Assembly: GCA_016214985.1 (NCBI GenBank)
Contig: JACRMM010000008.1
Location: 1-64,000 of the forward strand
Length of the DNA: 64,000 nt
From: Deltaproteobacteria bacterium
GTDB taxonomy: Bacteria; Desulfobacterota; Deferrisomatia; Deferrisomatales; JACRMM01
Direction: 5' to 3'
The position numbers and the translations under genes are program-made. Numbering within the stretch: position 1 is the stretch's first letter; the number at the start of each line of letters is the position of its first letter. Below are positions 41,356 to 50,358 of the stretch, piece after piece. The notes below the pieces were generated by a model. It was not told the DNA's origin. It saw only the letters and a program-made list of their open reading frames with translations, and did not search any database.

Positions 41356-43434
41356 ATGTACAGTCTGGTCCGGCAGGATGGCCACTTCGAGATGGTCGAC
41401 GCGACCCACGCGGGTGGAGTGGGCGAGTCTCTCGACCTCGGGCCTCTGCGCCGCTCCGCCGCCCCGGTGTGGCGCTCGCTCTCCCCGGCCGAGAAGCAGC
41501 CTTGGAACCGGTTCGTCCGAACGGGTTCGGTCGAACCGGGCCTCGTGCGGTCGTCGATTCTTGCCTCCTGGGAGCGGTGTCGAAAGAAGGAAGTCGACCC
41601 GACCGCCGGAAAGGGGGCGGACTACTTGCCTCTCGGAAAATTAGAGGCGAAGCACGGCAGGTTGGCGGACGTCTCCTCCCCCCTGATGGAAACGCTTTAC
41701 CACTGCGTGCGGGGCACGGGTTTCGTCGTCGGGCTGATGAACCCGGAGGGCTACATCTTGAGGATCCTGGGCGATCCGAAGACCCTTCTGCACGCCGACC
41801 CGCTCGGTTTCGGGCCCGGGGCCAACTGGTCCGAAGACCAGGTCGGAACGAACGCAATCGGCACGGCTCTGGCCCTGCGCCGGCCCATCGAGGTGACGGG
41901 AACGGAGCACTACTGCGAGTCCCACCACCCCTGGACGTGCTCAGCGGCGCCGATCCTCGACCCCAACGGCAACCTGCTCGGCTGCCTCGACATGTCCGGG
42001 CCGAGGGAGAACGCGCACCCCCACATCATGGGCATGGTCCTGGCCGCGGTTCGAGCCATCGAGAACCGCTTCGGCCTCGAGTTGAGCCACGCGCAGCTGG
42101 ACGAGGCGCACAAGCACCTGCTCGCCATCTTCGACTCGGTGTCCGACGGGGTTATCACGGTCAACGCGCGGGGGCGCATCACCAATGCAAATTGCGCCGC
42201 CGCGAGGATCGCAAGCCGCCTCCGTGAAGGGCTCCTGGGAGAGGATATCGCGTCCGTTTTGGGGGTTGACGACCTGCTTGCCGAAGTGCTGAGCGAGGGG
42301 CGGGGGCAGTGGGAGAAAGAGGTCCCCTTGCGCACCCCGGCCGGCACGGTGCGTTGCGTGCTCACGGCGAATCCCGTCTTCTCCGAGGGGGGACGGGAGG
42401 CCGGGGCGGTCATCGCCATCCGGGAGCTCCAGCACGTCCGGCCGGCCTTGAAGAGCCAGTGCGGGAGCGCCCGCTACACCTTCGGCGACATCGTCGGCGA
42501 GAGCCGCTCCCTCCGGGACGTCGTCGAACGGGCGAGGATCGTCGCCGACGGCCCGTCGACGGTGCTCCTGCTCGGCGAGAGCGGCACGGGCAAAGAGCTC
42601 TTCGCCCAGGCGATCCACAATGCGAGCAGTCGCAGGCACGCGCCGTTCGTCGCCGTCAACTGCGCAGCGATCCCGAGAGAGCTGATCCAGAGCGAGCTCT
42701 TCGGCTACGAACCTGGCGCGTTCACCGGCGCGCAGAGGGGCGGCCGAGCCGGCAAGCTCGAGGCGGCCGACGGCGGCACGCTCTTTCTCGACGAGATCGG
42801 CGACATGCCCCTGGAGATGCAGTCGAACCTGCTGCGGGTCCTCGAAGAGAGGGCCGTGGTCCGGGTGGGAGGCAACAAGGTGACTCCAGTGGACGTGCGG
42901 CTGGTTGCGGCCACACATCGAGACCTTCAGGAGAAGGTGGAAGCGGGCGCGTTCCGGAAGGACCTCTACTACCGGCTGACCGTGATCGCCTTCACGCTGC
43001 CTCCCCTGCGCGAAAGAATCGAGGACGTGCCCTTGCTCGTCGAGCGGCACGTGGGGCTCCTCTCCCACAAGATCGGGAAGGGCATCTCCAAGGTCCACGA
43101 GAACGTGTTCGCGATGCTCTCAGCGTATTCCTGGCCTGGAAACGTTCGGGAGCTCGTCAACATGCTCGAGCAGGCCGTGAACCTGTCGGAAGGAGACGAG
43201 ATCCTCCCATCCCACCTGCCGGCGCTGTTTCACGCGGAAGCCTTGGTCGCTCGACCGGGGCCAACAGCGGCGTCTCCCGAGGAGGGTCCGATATCGTTGA
43301 CTTCACTGGAAACGTGGGCCATCGAGCAGGCGCTCGTGCGCTACCGGGGCAACATGACGAAGGTCGCGGAGGCGCTCGGCATCAGTCGCACCACCCTCTA
43401 CCGGAAGATCAGGGAATGCGGCATCCACCGGTAG
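41356..43434 (+). CDS. acoR: AcoR-type sigma-54-dependent activator
   Basis: This 692-aa protein starts with the AcoR-type helical region ([17 protein letters not shown]) and a GAF domain (about 110-235: [44 protein letters not shown]). A PAS domain follows (about 255-355), then the sigma-54 AAA+ domain with [14 protein letters not shown] and [11 protein letters not shown], and a Fis helix-turn-helix ending [14 protein letters not shown]. AcoR activates acetoin catabolism genes. The ATG follows AAGGGA. The AAA+ and HTH parts are close to those of the next gene, so the two probably recognise similar DNA sites. Confidence 0.92.
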   Translation: MYSLVRQDGHFEMVDATHAGGVGESLDLGPLRRSAAPVWRSLSPAEKQPWNRFVRTGSVEPGLVRSSILASWERCRKKEVDPTAGKGADYLPLGKLEAKHGRLADVSSPLMETLYHCVRGTGFVVGLMNPEGYILRILGDPKTLLHADPLGFGPGANWSEDQVGTNAIGTALALRRPIEVTGTEHYCESHHPWTCSAAPILDPNGNLLGCLDMSGPRENAHPHIMGMVLAAVRAIENRFGLELSHAQLDEAHKHLLAIFDSVSDGVITVNARGRITNANCAAARIASRLREGLLGEDIASVLGVDDLLAEVLSEGRGQWEKEVPLRTPAGTVRCVLTANPVFSEGGREAGAVIAIRELQHVRPALKSQCGSARYTFGDIVGESRSLRDVVERARIVADGPSTVLLLGESGTGKELFAQAIHNASSRRHAPFVAVNCAAIPRELIQSELFGYEPGAFTGAQRGGRAGKLEAADGGTLFLDEIGDMPLEMQSNLLRVLEERAVVRVGGNKVTPVDVRLVAATHRDLQEKVEAGAFRKDLYYRLTVIAFTLPPLRERIEDVPLLVERHVGLLSHKIGKGISKVHENVFAMLSAYSWPGNVRELVNMLEQAVNLSEGDEILPSHLPALFHAEALVARPGPTAASPEEGPISLTSLETWAIEQALVRYRGNMTKVAEALGISRTTLYRKIRECGIHR

Positions 43435-43480
43435 GCCGGTTAGGGGCAGCGCGCGAAACCTCCACCGAATGAGAGGTCCG

Positions 43481-45028
43481 ATGGGTTTTGGACTGACGGA
43501 CGTCGTAAGCCTGGAGGCTCTCCGAGAGCTCTTCGAAAGCTTCACGGATCTGACGGGGATGGTCACCGCCCTTCTCGACGTGGAAGGGAACGTCCTGATT
43601 TCGACGGGCTGGCAAGACCTCTGCACGAGGTACCACCGAGTTCACCCCGAAACCCTCAAACGTTGCCGAAAGAGCGACACAGTGCTCGCAGCAGAGCTGC
43701 ACGACGGCGAGGGATACCACCTCTACCGGTGCCGGAACGGGCTCCTCGACGTGGCGGTGCCGGTCGTGGTCTCGGGCCGGCACATCGGCAACCTCTTCAC
43801 GGGCCAGTTCTTCTTCGAGCCGCCGGACGTGGAGTTCTTCCGGCGTCAGGCGGTGGAGTTCGGTTTCGATGAGGCGTCCTACCTCGAAGCCCTGTCACGC
43901 GTCCCGATGTTGTCCGAAGACCGGGTCCGGAAGACGATGACCTTCCTGAGCCGAGCCGCGACGCTGATCGGGGAGATGGGCCTGACCCGGCTCGAATTGC
44001 TGAAGGCCAACCGGGACCTCAAGAGGAACCTGGTCGCGGTGAAGAGCGAGCTCGGCAGGGCAGCCCGGTTCACGTTCGACGACATCGTCGGTGTGAGCTC
44101 GTCCATCCGCGACACCCTCGCAAAGGCGAAGATGTTCGCGGACAGCCCCTCGACCGTGCTCCTCCTGGGGGAGAGCGGCGTGGGCAAGGAGATCTTCGCC
44201 CAGGCGATTCACAACGGCAGCCGACGCGCGGGCGGGCCCTTCATCGCGGTCAACTGCGCCGGGATTCCGCGGGAGCTGATCCAGAGCGAGCTCTTCGGCT
44301 ACGAAGCGGGCGCGTTCACCGGCGCCCTGAAGACCGGGCGGGCCGGCAAGCTCGAGGCGGCCGACGGCGGCACGCTCTTCCTCGACGAGATCGGCGACAT
44401 GCCCCTGGAGATGCAGACGAACCTGCTGCGGGTCCTGGAAGAGAGGGCGGTCGTCCGGGTCGGCGGAACGAGGGTGATCCCGGTGGACGTGCGCTTGATC
44501 GCCGCCACGCATCGGGATCTTCAGGAGGAAAGGGAGAAGGGGAACTTCCGAAAGGACCTCTACTTCCGGCTGAGCGTCATCTCCCTGACGATCCCACCGC
44601 TGCGGGAGCGGCTACAGGACTTGCCCCTGCTGGTCGAGCGGCACGTGGCGCTGGTCTGCCGGAAGTTGGGGAAGGCCGTCCCCCGGGTGAACGAGGCGGT
44701 GCCGAGGCTGCTCTCTGCGCACTCCTGGCCCGGGAACGTCCGAGAGCTCGTCAACGTGCTCGAGCAGGCCGTGAACCTGGCGATCGGCGGCGAGATCCTG
44801 CCCTCGCACCTGCCGGCGCACTTTCTGGTGAAGACCGCTCGCGGTCCGGTGCCGCCGGCCGCCCGAGGCACGATCGAAGCTCCGGTCGCGCTGACCGCCA
44901 TGGAGAAGCAGGCCATCGAGCAGGCGCTGGAGCGTTACCGGGGCAACGCGACGAAGGTGGCGCAGGTCCTGGGGATCAGCCGCACGACGCTCTATCGCAA
45001 GATCCGGCAGTGCGGGATCAACCGCTAG
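43481..45028 (+). CDS. PocR-domain sigma-54-dependent activator
   Basis: This protein of about 515 aa has an N-terminal PocR domain (about 5-165: [44 protein letters not shown]). The sigma-54 AAA+ domain follows ([25 protein letters not shown]) with a Fis helix-turn-helix ending [14 protein letters not shown]. An ATG 12 bases earlier (43469) lacks a ribosome-binding site, while 43481 follows GAGAGG. PocR normally pairs with an AraC-type HTH in Salmonella; here it drives a sigma-54 activator. It probably senses a diol or acetoin and acts on the promoter at 45751. Confidence 0.92.
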   Translation: MGFGLTDVVSLEALRELFESFTDLTGMVTALLDVEGNVLISTGWQDLCTRYHRVHPETLKRCRKSDTVLAAELHDGEGYHLYRCRNGLLDVAVPVVVSGRHIGNLFTGQFFFEPPDVEFFRRQAVEFGFDEASYLEALSRVPMLSEDRVRKTMTFLSRAATLIGEMGLTRLELLKANRDLKRNLVAVKSELGRAARFTFDDIVGVSSSIRDTLAKAKMFADSPSTVLLLGESGVGKEIFAQAIHNGSRRAGGPFIAVNCAGIPRELIQSELFGYEAGAFTGALKTGRAGKLEAADGGTLFLDEIGDMPLEMQTNLLRVLEERAVVRVGGTRVIPVDVRLIAATHRDLQEEREKGNFRKDLYFRLSVISLTIPPLRERLQDLPLLVERHVALVCRKLGKAVPRVNEAVPRLLSAHSWPGNVRELVNVLEQAVNLAIGGEILPSHLPAHFLVKTARGPVPPAARGTIEAPVALTAMEKQAIEQALERYRGNATKVAQVLGISRTTLYRKIRQCGINR

Positions 45029-45094
45029 CTGCCCGGGGTCCATTCAAGGTTTCGGATCTGGTCAGGATCTTCTCGCCTTGGGGCCCTGCCCAGC

Positions 45095-45340
45095 GGCCGG
45101 GCATCGCCAGAAAGTCGTCGGCGCAGCAGGGGAAGCCTCCTCCGGTCCAGCTCGCCCGGGATGATCACGCCGCAGCCCTCCACCACGTCGAGCAACCGCA
45201 CGCCGAGGCCGGTCTCCTCCTCCGAGACTTCCGCCGCCGTCGGGCGGCACCTCGGGCGGGTCGTACCCCGCTCGATGCAGCCCCGTGGGACGGCTCCACG
45301 GCCTCGGCTCGGGTTCCTTCGCGCAGTTCAAGACGCCCGC
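45095..45340 (-). pseudogene. Nudix-domain remnant
   Basis: Plus-strand bases here parallel 20110-20350, the Nudix half of the intact fusion gene. For example GCCAGAAAGTCGTCGGCG matches GCCAGAAACTCGGCGATG, and GGGATGATCACG and GAGGCCGGTCTCCTCCTCC are shared. Several indels destroy the frame. The orientation is the same as for the thiE piece at 41092, on the other side of the two regulator genes. It carries no function of its own. Confidence 0.75.
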
Positions 45341-45361
45341 TCGGTTCCGAGCGTACGCGCA

Positions 45362-45382
45362 ACTGTTCATTAATGTAACAGT
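45362..45382. promoter_or_regulatory. Activator-binding palindrome, site 1
   Basis: ACTGTT-N9-AACAGT, 21 bases with six-base arms. It is about 380 bases upstream of the sigma-54 promoter at 45751. A second copy with the same arm spacing lies 101 bases downstream. The setting, after two sigma-54 regulator genes and before their likely target, makes this a strong enhancer-site candidate. Confidence 0.65.
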
Positions 45383-45462
45383 GTCTCGCAACTGGACGGA
45401 CGCAGGGAGAACGCCCTGGTCTCTCGCGTCCCCGCGATCTTCCGGCCGGCTCGGGCAGACAG

Positions 45463-45483
45463 ACTGTCCAGCTCTGTAACAGT
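45463..45483. promoter_or_regulatory. Activator-binding palindrome, site 2
   Basis: ACTGTC-N9-AACAGT differs from site 1 by one arm base and has the same 9-base spacing. Its centre is about 280 bases upstream of the sigma-54 promoter. The two sites are nearly an integral number of helical turns apart (101 bases), which would place two activator oligomers on one DNA face. Confidence 0.65.
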
Positions 45484-45750
45484 GCCGGGTCGATTGCCCG
45501 TGGGGGGCACCCGTCCGTTTCCCCGCAGCAACTGCAGTTTGATTGGCGCCAACAGAGGACGTCCAGCGCCGACGTCCCCCTCCGCCTCGCCGTTTCGCCG
45601 GCCGCTCCGGCGCCGTGGGAGCCCTCGCCAGAAGCGGCGGACCCAGGATCTTACCCCTCCGAATCCTCGTAGGCCCCGACAGCCAAGGGAACAAGGCCGG
45701 CCAACGGCCAGAGCGGGGATTGGACGACAGATCCGCACGTTCGGGGCCAT

Positions 45751-45766
45751 TGGCACGCTGGGTGCA
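45751..45766 (+). promoter_or_regulatory. Sigma-54 promoter of the butanediol/acetoin operon
   Basis: TGGCACGCTGGGTGCA fits TGGCACG-N4-TTGCA in all but one base, with GG at -24 and GC at -12 correctly spaced. The predicted start is near 45777, about 65 bases before the first gene. Two upstream palindromes and the neighbouring sigma-54 activators support it. Confidence 0.82.
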
Positions 45767-45842
45767 AAAGCACCCTCTCGAACGCAAGGTTGGAGACTGT
45801 GCTCCGGCCCGATCAGGCCATCACGGCAGAAGGAGGGAGCGG

Positions 45843-46622
45843 ATGAAGCTTCAAGGCAGAGTGGCACTCGTGACCGGCGGCGGCCGGGGACTCGGACAGG
45901 GGATCGTGAAGCGGCTCGCGGAGGCGGGCTGCGACGTCGCTGTCGTCGACGTCCTTCTCGACAACGCGCAGAAGGTGGCCGAGGAGGTCAAGGCGCTCGG
46001 CCGCCGGGCCATCGCGGTCCAGACGGACGTCACCCAGTGGGACCAGGTCCAGGACATGGTCAAGCAGACCGTAAGCAAGCTCGGCAAGCTGGACATCGCC
46101 GTGAACAACGCGGGCGTGATCATCATCAAGAGCGTCGAAGAGCTGACGGAACAGGACTGGGACTACGTGAACGACGTCAACGCCAAGGGCGTCTTTCTCT
46201 GCTGCAAGGCGGAGATCGGCCCCATGAAGAACCAGGGGTGGGGCCGGATCATCAACACGGCCTCCATCGCCGGGAAGGAAGGATTCCCGGATCTGTCGCA
46301 CTACTGCGCGTCGAAGTTCGCAGTGGTGGGCTTCACCAACGCCCTCTCCAAGGAATTGAAGAGGACGGGGATCACCGTCAATGCCATCTGCCCCGGGATC
46401 ATCGGCACGGGCATGTGGTACGGCCCCAACGGGCTCGCGGAGAAGTGGAAGCTGCCCGGCGAGACGATGGACGAGTCCTGGAAGCGCCACCAGGACCAGC
46501 TGATCCCCCAGGGCGTGGCCCAGACCCCCGAGGACATGGGGGACCTGGCTGTCTACTTCGCCACTGCTGAGCACGTGACCGGTCAGTCCGTCAACGTCGA
46601 CGGGGGGTTGGTGTCGCACTAG
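45843..46622 (+). CDS. SDR dehydrogenase, probable 2,3-butanediol/acetoin reductase
   Basis: This 259-aa short-chain dehydrogenase has the cofactor motif TGGGRGLGQG (residues 11-20), NNAG (about 88-91), a catalytic Ser in INTASIAG and YCASK with the catalytic Tyr and Lys (about 156-160). ICPGIIGTGMW follows, and the end is GQSVNVDGG. Acetoin/diacetyl reductases such as BudC belong to this group and interconvert acetoin and meso-2,3-butanediol. The ATG follows AGGAGGG. It is the first gene after the sigma-54 promoter. Other SDR substrates cannot be excluded from the sequence. Confidence 0.85.
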   Translation: MKLQGRVALVTGGGRGLGQGIVKRLAEAGCDVAVVDVLLDNAQKVAEEVKALGRRAIAVQTDVTQWDQVQDMVKQTVSKLGKLDIAVNNAGVIIIKSVEELTEQDWDYVNDVNAKGVFLCCKAEIGPMKNQGWGRIINTASIAGKEGFPDLSHYCASKFAVVGFTNALSKELKRTGITVNAICPGIIGTGMWYGPNGLAEKWKLPGETMDESWKRHQDQLIPQGVAQTPEDMGDLAVYFATAEHVTGQSVNVDGGLVSH

Positions 46623-46675
46623 CTGCTGCTCGTCCGTGCAACGCCGGCAACGCGCCGAGCAGAAGGAGGAAGTCT

Positions 46676-47665
46676 ATGGGACCTTGGGATCCGAACACGC
46701 TAGCACTCTGTTTCGGGGGCGGCATCCTCGGCGCCGCCATGGGGGGGCTGTGGGCCTTCGAATTGTGTGCCCTGCTGGTCTTCGTCGGCTGCATTACAGT
46801 GCTGGGTGGAGGGTCTGACTACCTGCTGCTCCAGGTGGGGCTTGGCCCTGCCTTTGGACCGCACGTGGGAGGGTTCGCCTCTGGCGTCGCGGCCGCCTGC
46901 TACGCCGTGGGAGTTCGCAAGAACCACCCCACCGGCGCGGCCAAGGACATTCTCTCCCCCCTGATCGATACCTCCTGGGACGTCCTGGCCGTCGGCGGCG
47001 TCTTCGCCGTCGGCGGCCACCTGCTGCTCTCGGTCCTCAACAAGATCCCCATCATCAATCAGTTCGACACCATCGCGCTGAACGTGGTGATCACCGGCCT
47101 CGTCGCGCGCCTGCTTTTCCTGAAGGAGATGCCCTGGGGCGCCAGCGAGTCCATCCAGAAGCACGGGTACTTCGGGACGAACGACACGGCGATCTCCTGG
47201 GTCCCGTGGCAGGCCCGCGCCGGGAGGTACCTCTCCCTGGGGCTCGGGGTCGGGCTGCTGTCCGGCGGGCTCGCCATGGGGTTGAAACAGCAACTGGATC
47301 CCATGGCGGCAAAGAACCTCATCTCACCGGCCGGCGCGTTTGTCGTCCCGCTCATCATGGGGTGGTGCATTGCCTCCCTAAACCTGATCTGCCTGCAGTG
47401 CGGGACCGGGTCGGTCCAGAAGGTGCCCGTCTACCACTGCATGGCAATCCTGTCGGCACTCGCCTTCCTGTACTCGGGATCCATCGCCGTCGCCGGGGGC
47501 GTCGGACTCCTGGCCGCCCTGCTCCAGGAGTTCTGCGCGCGCATGGTCTACAACCACGGCTCCAGCCACATCGATCCGCCGGCGACGGCCATCTGCCTCG
47601 GCACGCTTTTCTTGAATCTGGCGTTCAAGCCGGAGTTCCTGAATCTCGGGAATCTGTTCCGGTGA
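46676..47665 (+). CDS. Polytopic membrane protein, candidate diol permease (copy 2)
   Basis: This 329-aa paralogue of the protein at 36958 has the same length and about nine membrane segments. Residues up to about 190 are nearly identical (LALCFGGGILGAAMGGLWAF to KEMPWGASESIQKHG). Differences gather after that (KQQLDPMAAKNLISPAGAF here against SGVLNPMAEKGIISGAGAF). It has a strong AAGGAGGAAG ribosome-binding site and sits between two dehydrogenases of butanediol metabolism. The family is unknown; a transport role for diols or acetoin is inferred from context. Confidence 0.8.
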   Translation: MGPWDPNTLALCFGGGILGAAMGGLWAFELCALLVFVGCITVLGGGSDYLLLQVGLGPAFGPHVGGFASGVAAACYAVGVRKNHPTGAAKDILSPLIDTSWDVLAVGGVFAVGGHLLLSVLNKIPIINQFDTIALNVVITGLVARLLFLKEMPWGASESIQKHGYFGTNDTAISWVPWQARAGRYLSLGLGVGLLSGGLAMGLKQQLDPMAAKNLISPAGAFVVPLIMGWCIASLNLICLQCGTGSVQKVPVYHCMAILSALAFLYSGSIAVAGGVGLLAALLQEFCARMVYNHGSSHIDPPATAICLGTLFLNLAFKPEFLNLGNLFR

Positions 47666-47728
47666 GAGACGAAGGCCGACGACGCCACGCATAGGAACCT
47701 CACCCAAGAACGCGAAGGGAGAAACACG

Positions 47729-48781
47729 ATGAAAGCAGCGAAGTGGTTTGCAAGAAAAGACGTCAGGGTCGTCGACGCGCCGGAGCCGCCGAGCCCTCCG
47801 GAAGGTTGGGTCAAGCTGAAGGTCCTGGCCTGCGGTATCTGCGGGTCCGATCTCCACGAGTATCTGGCCGGTCCGATCTTCATCCCCATGACCGCGCATC
47901 CCCTGACCGGCCACTCCGGCGAGGTCATCCTCGGTCACGAATTCTCGGGCCAGGTGGTCGAGCTCGGACCGGGGGTCACCAACGTGAAGGTCGGCGACCG
48001 GGTCGCCCCGGACGCCTGCCAGTACTGCGGCAAGTGCTACTTCTGCAAACGCAACCAGTACAACCTCTGCGAGAGCCTCGCCTTCACGGGCCTGATGACG
48101 TCCGGCGCGTTCGCCGAGTATGTGAACGTCCCCGCGTACACCCTCTACAAGCTGCCCGACTCCGTCTCCAACGAGGCCGGCGCGCTCATGGAGCCGCTGG
48201 CCGTCGGGATCCACGCGATCCGCCAGGCCCCGGTGCTCCAGGGCGACTCCGTCGTCGTCGTGGGTGCCGGGACCATCGGGCTCGTGACGCTGGCCGCAGC
48301 TCGCGCCGCCGGCGCCAGCATGGTCTTCTCCGTCGAGAAGGCCCGGGCCCGGAAGGAGTTCGCCCGGAAGCTGGGGGCCACCGCGGTGTTCGACCCCTCG
48401 GAGGTGGACGTCATCGCCGAGGTGAAGAAGGCCACGGGCGGCAGGGGAGCGGACGTCTCCATCGAGTGCATCGGCCATAAGGCGACGGCGCCGCTCGCGA
48501 TCGATCTCGCGCGCAAGGGCGGCACCGTGGTCATCGTCGGCATCTTCGAGGAGCCGAGCGAATACAACTTCTTCAACATCACGGCCACGGAGAAGAAGAT
48601 CATCGGGTCCCTCGCGTACGCCGGGGAATTCGACACTGCGATCCACCTCGTGGCCGACGGCCGGATCAACGTCGAGCCTCTGGTCACCGGCCGGATCAAG
48701 CTCGACGACATCGTGAAGAAGGGTTTCGAGGAGCTGGTGAACCGCAAGGAAGAGAACATCAAGATCCTCGTGACGCCCTAG
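47729..48781 (+). CDS. Zinc-type 2,3-butanediol dehydrogenase
   Basis: This 350-aa medium-chain dehydrogenase has the catalytic zinc ligands Cys in ACGICGSDLHEY and His-Glu in GHEFSGQVVELG. The structural zinc cluster is CQYCGKCYFCKRNQYNLC, and the NAD-binding loop is VVVGAGTIGLVTLAAARAAGA. The HEYLAGPIFIP segment and the overall pattern match (R,R)-butanediol dehydrogenases (BDH/BudC-2 type), which oxidise 2,3-butanediol to acetoin. Together with the SDR it would cover more than one butanediol stereoisomer. A strong terminator follows. Confidence 0.9.
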   Translation: MKAAKWFARKDVRVVDAPEPPSPPEGWVKLKVLACGICGSDLHEYLAGPIFIPMTAHPLTGHSGEVILGHEFSGQVVELGPGVTNVKVGDRVAPDACQYCGKCYFCKRNQYNLCESLAFTGLMTSGAFAEYVNVPAYTLYKLPDSVSNEAGALMEPLAVGIHAIRQAPVLQGDSVVVVGAGTIGLVTLAAARAAGASMVFSVEKARARKEFARKLGATAVFDPSEVDVIAEVKKATGGRGADVSIECIGHKATAPLAIDLARKGGTVVIVGIFEEPSEYNFFNITATEKKIIGSLAYAGEFDTAIHLVADGRINVEPLVTGRIKLDDIVKKGFEELVNRKEENIKILVTP

Positions 48782-48797
48782 AGAACTCTGTTGGTGG

Positions 48798-48834
48798 CCC
48801 GCACGCCGCGACGAAACCCGTCGCGGCGTGCGGG
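48798..48834 (+). terminator. Strong GC hairpin after the butanediol dehydrogenase gene
   Basis: A perfect 16-bp stem (CCCGCACGCCGCGACG and its complement) closes a 5-base loop, AAACC, 17 bases after the stop codon. A T-tract is missing, as is common in GC-rich genomes. It would separate or attenuate transcription between the dehydrogenase genes and the E2 gene. Confidence 0.75.
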
Positions 48835-48984
48835 GGGCGCCTTGCAGTCCCGGCCGGCTTGGCTATCTTGAGCGACCAGCCGGTCCGGGAGCAGCAAGCC
48901 CTTTGAAAGAGGCGGTTTCCGGCCGGTCGGAACGAGGGGCCGGATTGTCCACATACAGAACCGTGAAGACTGGGAGGAGATCCA

Positions 48985-50331
48985 TTGGCTACGACCGTCA
49001 CGATGCCCAAGCTCGGCCTCACGATGAAGCAGGGGAAGGTCGTCAAATGGCTGAAAGCCGAAGGCGACTCGGTCGCCGGAGGCGAGATCCTCTACGAGGT
49101 GGAGACTGACAAGATCACCAACAAGATCGAGTCCCCCGCGAGCGGCGTCCTGTTTCAGATTGTAGTGCCGAAGGGAACCACGGTGGCCGTGGGCGCTGTC
49201 GTGGGGATCATCGCCGAGCCGGGGGAGCAGCTGGAGCGCGTTGCAGGCCCGACGGCGGGTGCCGGTGTCCCAAAGACGGAGGCAGCCATTGGGGCGGTCG
49301 CGGCCCCCGGCGGCGGCCCGGCCGAGGAGAGGAAGGCGGGTCCGAGCAGCCCGGCGGCGCGCCGGTTGGCCAAGGAGCTCGGCGTCGAGCTCGCCCGCGT
49401 CCCGGGCACCGGTCCAGGCGGCCGGGTCACCGAGGAGGATGTCCGCAGATTTCACGAGGAAGGGCCGCCTCCCCCCAGGGCAACGCCGCTCGCGGCCGCC
49501 ATGGCCAGGGAGTACGGCGTCGACCTGGCGGCGGTCGCCGGGACCGGGGACGCCGGCAGGATCACGCGCGACGACGTGCTGCGGGCACTGGTCCGGGCTG
49601 GTCCCGGGGCCCAGGGCGCGGAGGCCATAGCCGGCGAGCGCCCGGTTCAGCGCGTGCCCTTCGAAGGTATGCGGCGGGCCATCGCCGACAACATGCACGC
49701 CAGCCTCCAGAACGCAGCCCAGCTCACCCTCCACACCGAGGTGGACGTCACCGAGATCCTCCGGGTCTTGGCCGAGCTGCGGGAGGAGCACAAGGGCGAC
49801 GAGTCGGTCCGACTCGCCCTCACGCCCTTCCTCGTCATGGCCGCGGCGCGCGCCCTCCAGCGTTTCCCCCGCATGAACTCGACCCAGGAGGGCGAGGAGA
49901 TCCTGGTCCACGAGGCGGTCCACATGGGCATTGCGGTCGCCCTGCCCGAGGGGCTCATCGTCCCCGTGCTCCGTGACGCGGACCGGAAGGGGATCCTCCA
50001 GCTCGCCCGAGAGGCCCAGGACCTTGCCCAGAAGGCCCGGGAGGGGTTGCTCACCCCGGACGAGGCGTCGGGGGGCACCTTTACGATCACGAACCTCTCC
50101 CGGTCCGTGGTCGACGGCTTCACTCCGATCCTGCGGCCGCCCGAGACCGGCATCCTGGGCGTCGGACGCGTCGTGGAGAAACCCGCGGTCGTCCGCGGCG
50201 AGGTGGCAGTCCGCTCGGTCCTTACCCTGAGCCTGACGTTCGACCATCGGATCGTGGACGGGGCCCCGGCTGCGGAGTTCCTCGGCGCCCTCTGCCGGTG
50301 CCTCGAGCGGCCCGGCACGATGCTGGCCTGA
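48985..50331 (+). CDS. acoC: Dihydrolipoamide acetyltransferase (E2) of acetoin dehydrogenase, set 1
   Basis: This 448-aa protein has a lipoyl domain (about 1-78; lipoyl-Lys in ETDKITNK), then two peripheral-subunit-binding domains (SPAARRLAKELGVEL...GRVTEEDV and ATPLAAAMAREYGVDL...GRITRDDV). The catalytic acetyltransferase domain (about 220-448) ends FDHRIVDGAPAAEF, with the active-site His and Asp. It passes the acetyl group from acetoin cleavage to CoA. The start is TTG at 48985 after GGGAGGAGA. The two binding domains are the same arrangement as in the second set at 60486. Confidence 0.92.
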   Translation: MATTVTMPKLGLTMKQGKVVKWLKAEGDSVAGGEILYEVETDKITNKIESPASGVLFQIVVPKGTTVAVGAVVGIIAEPGEQLERVAGPTAGAGVPKTEAAIGAVAAPGGGPAEERKAGPSSPAARRLAKELGVELARVPGTGPGGRVTEEDVRRFHEEGPPPPRATPLAAAMAREYGVDLAAVAGTGDAGRITRDDVLRALVRAGPGAQGAEAIAGERPVQRVPFEGMRRAIADNMHASLQNAAQLTLHTEVDVTEILRVLAELREEHKGDESVRLALTPFLVMAAARALQRFPRMNSTQEGEEILVHEAVHMGIAVALPEGLIVPVLRDADRKGILQLAREAQDLAQKAREGLLTPDEASGGTFTITNLSRSVVDGFTPILRPPETGILGVGRVVEKPAVVRGEVAVRSVLTLSLTFDHRIVDGAPAAEFLGALCRCLERPGTMLA

Positions 50332-50358
50332 CGGCGGGCGGCACGAGCAGAGGTGAGG

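Noticed and set aside
45543-45842. Longer N-terminus for the SDR gene
   Set aside because: The extension crosses the sigma-54 promoter; ATG 45843 has a strong AGGAGGG and starts the cofactor-binding fold.
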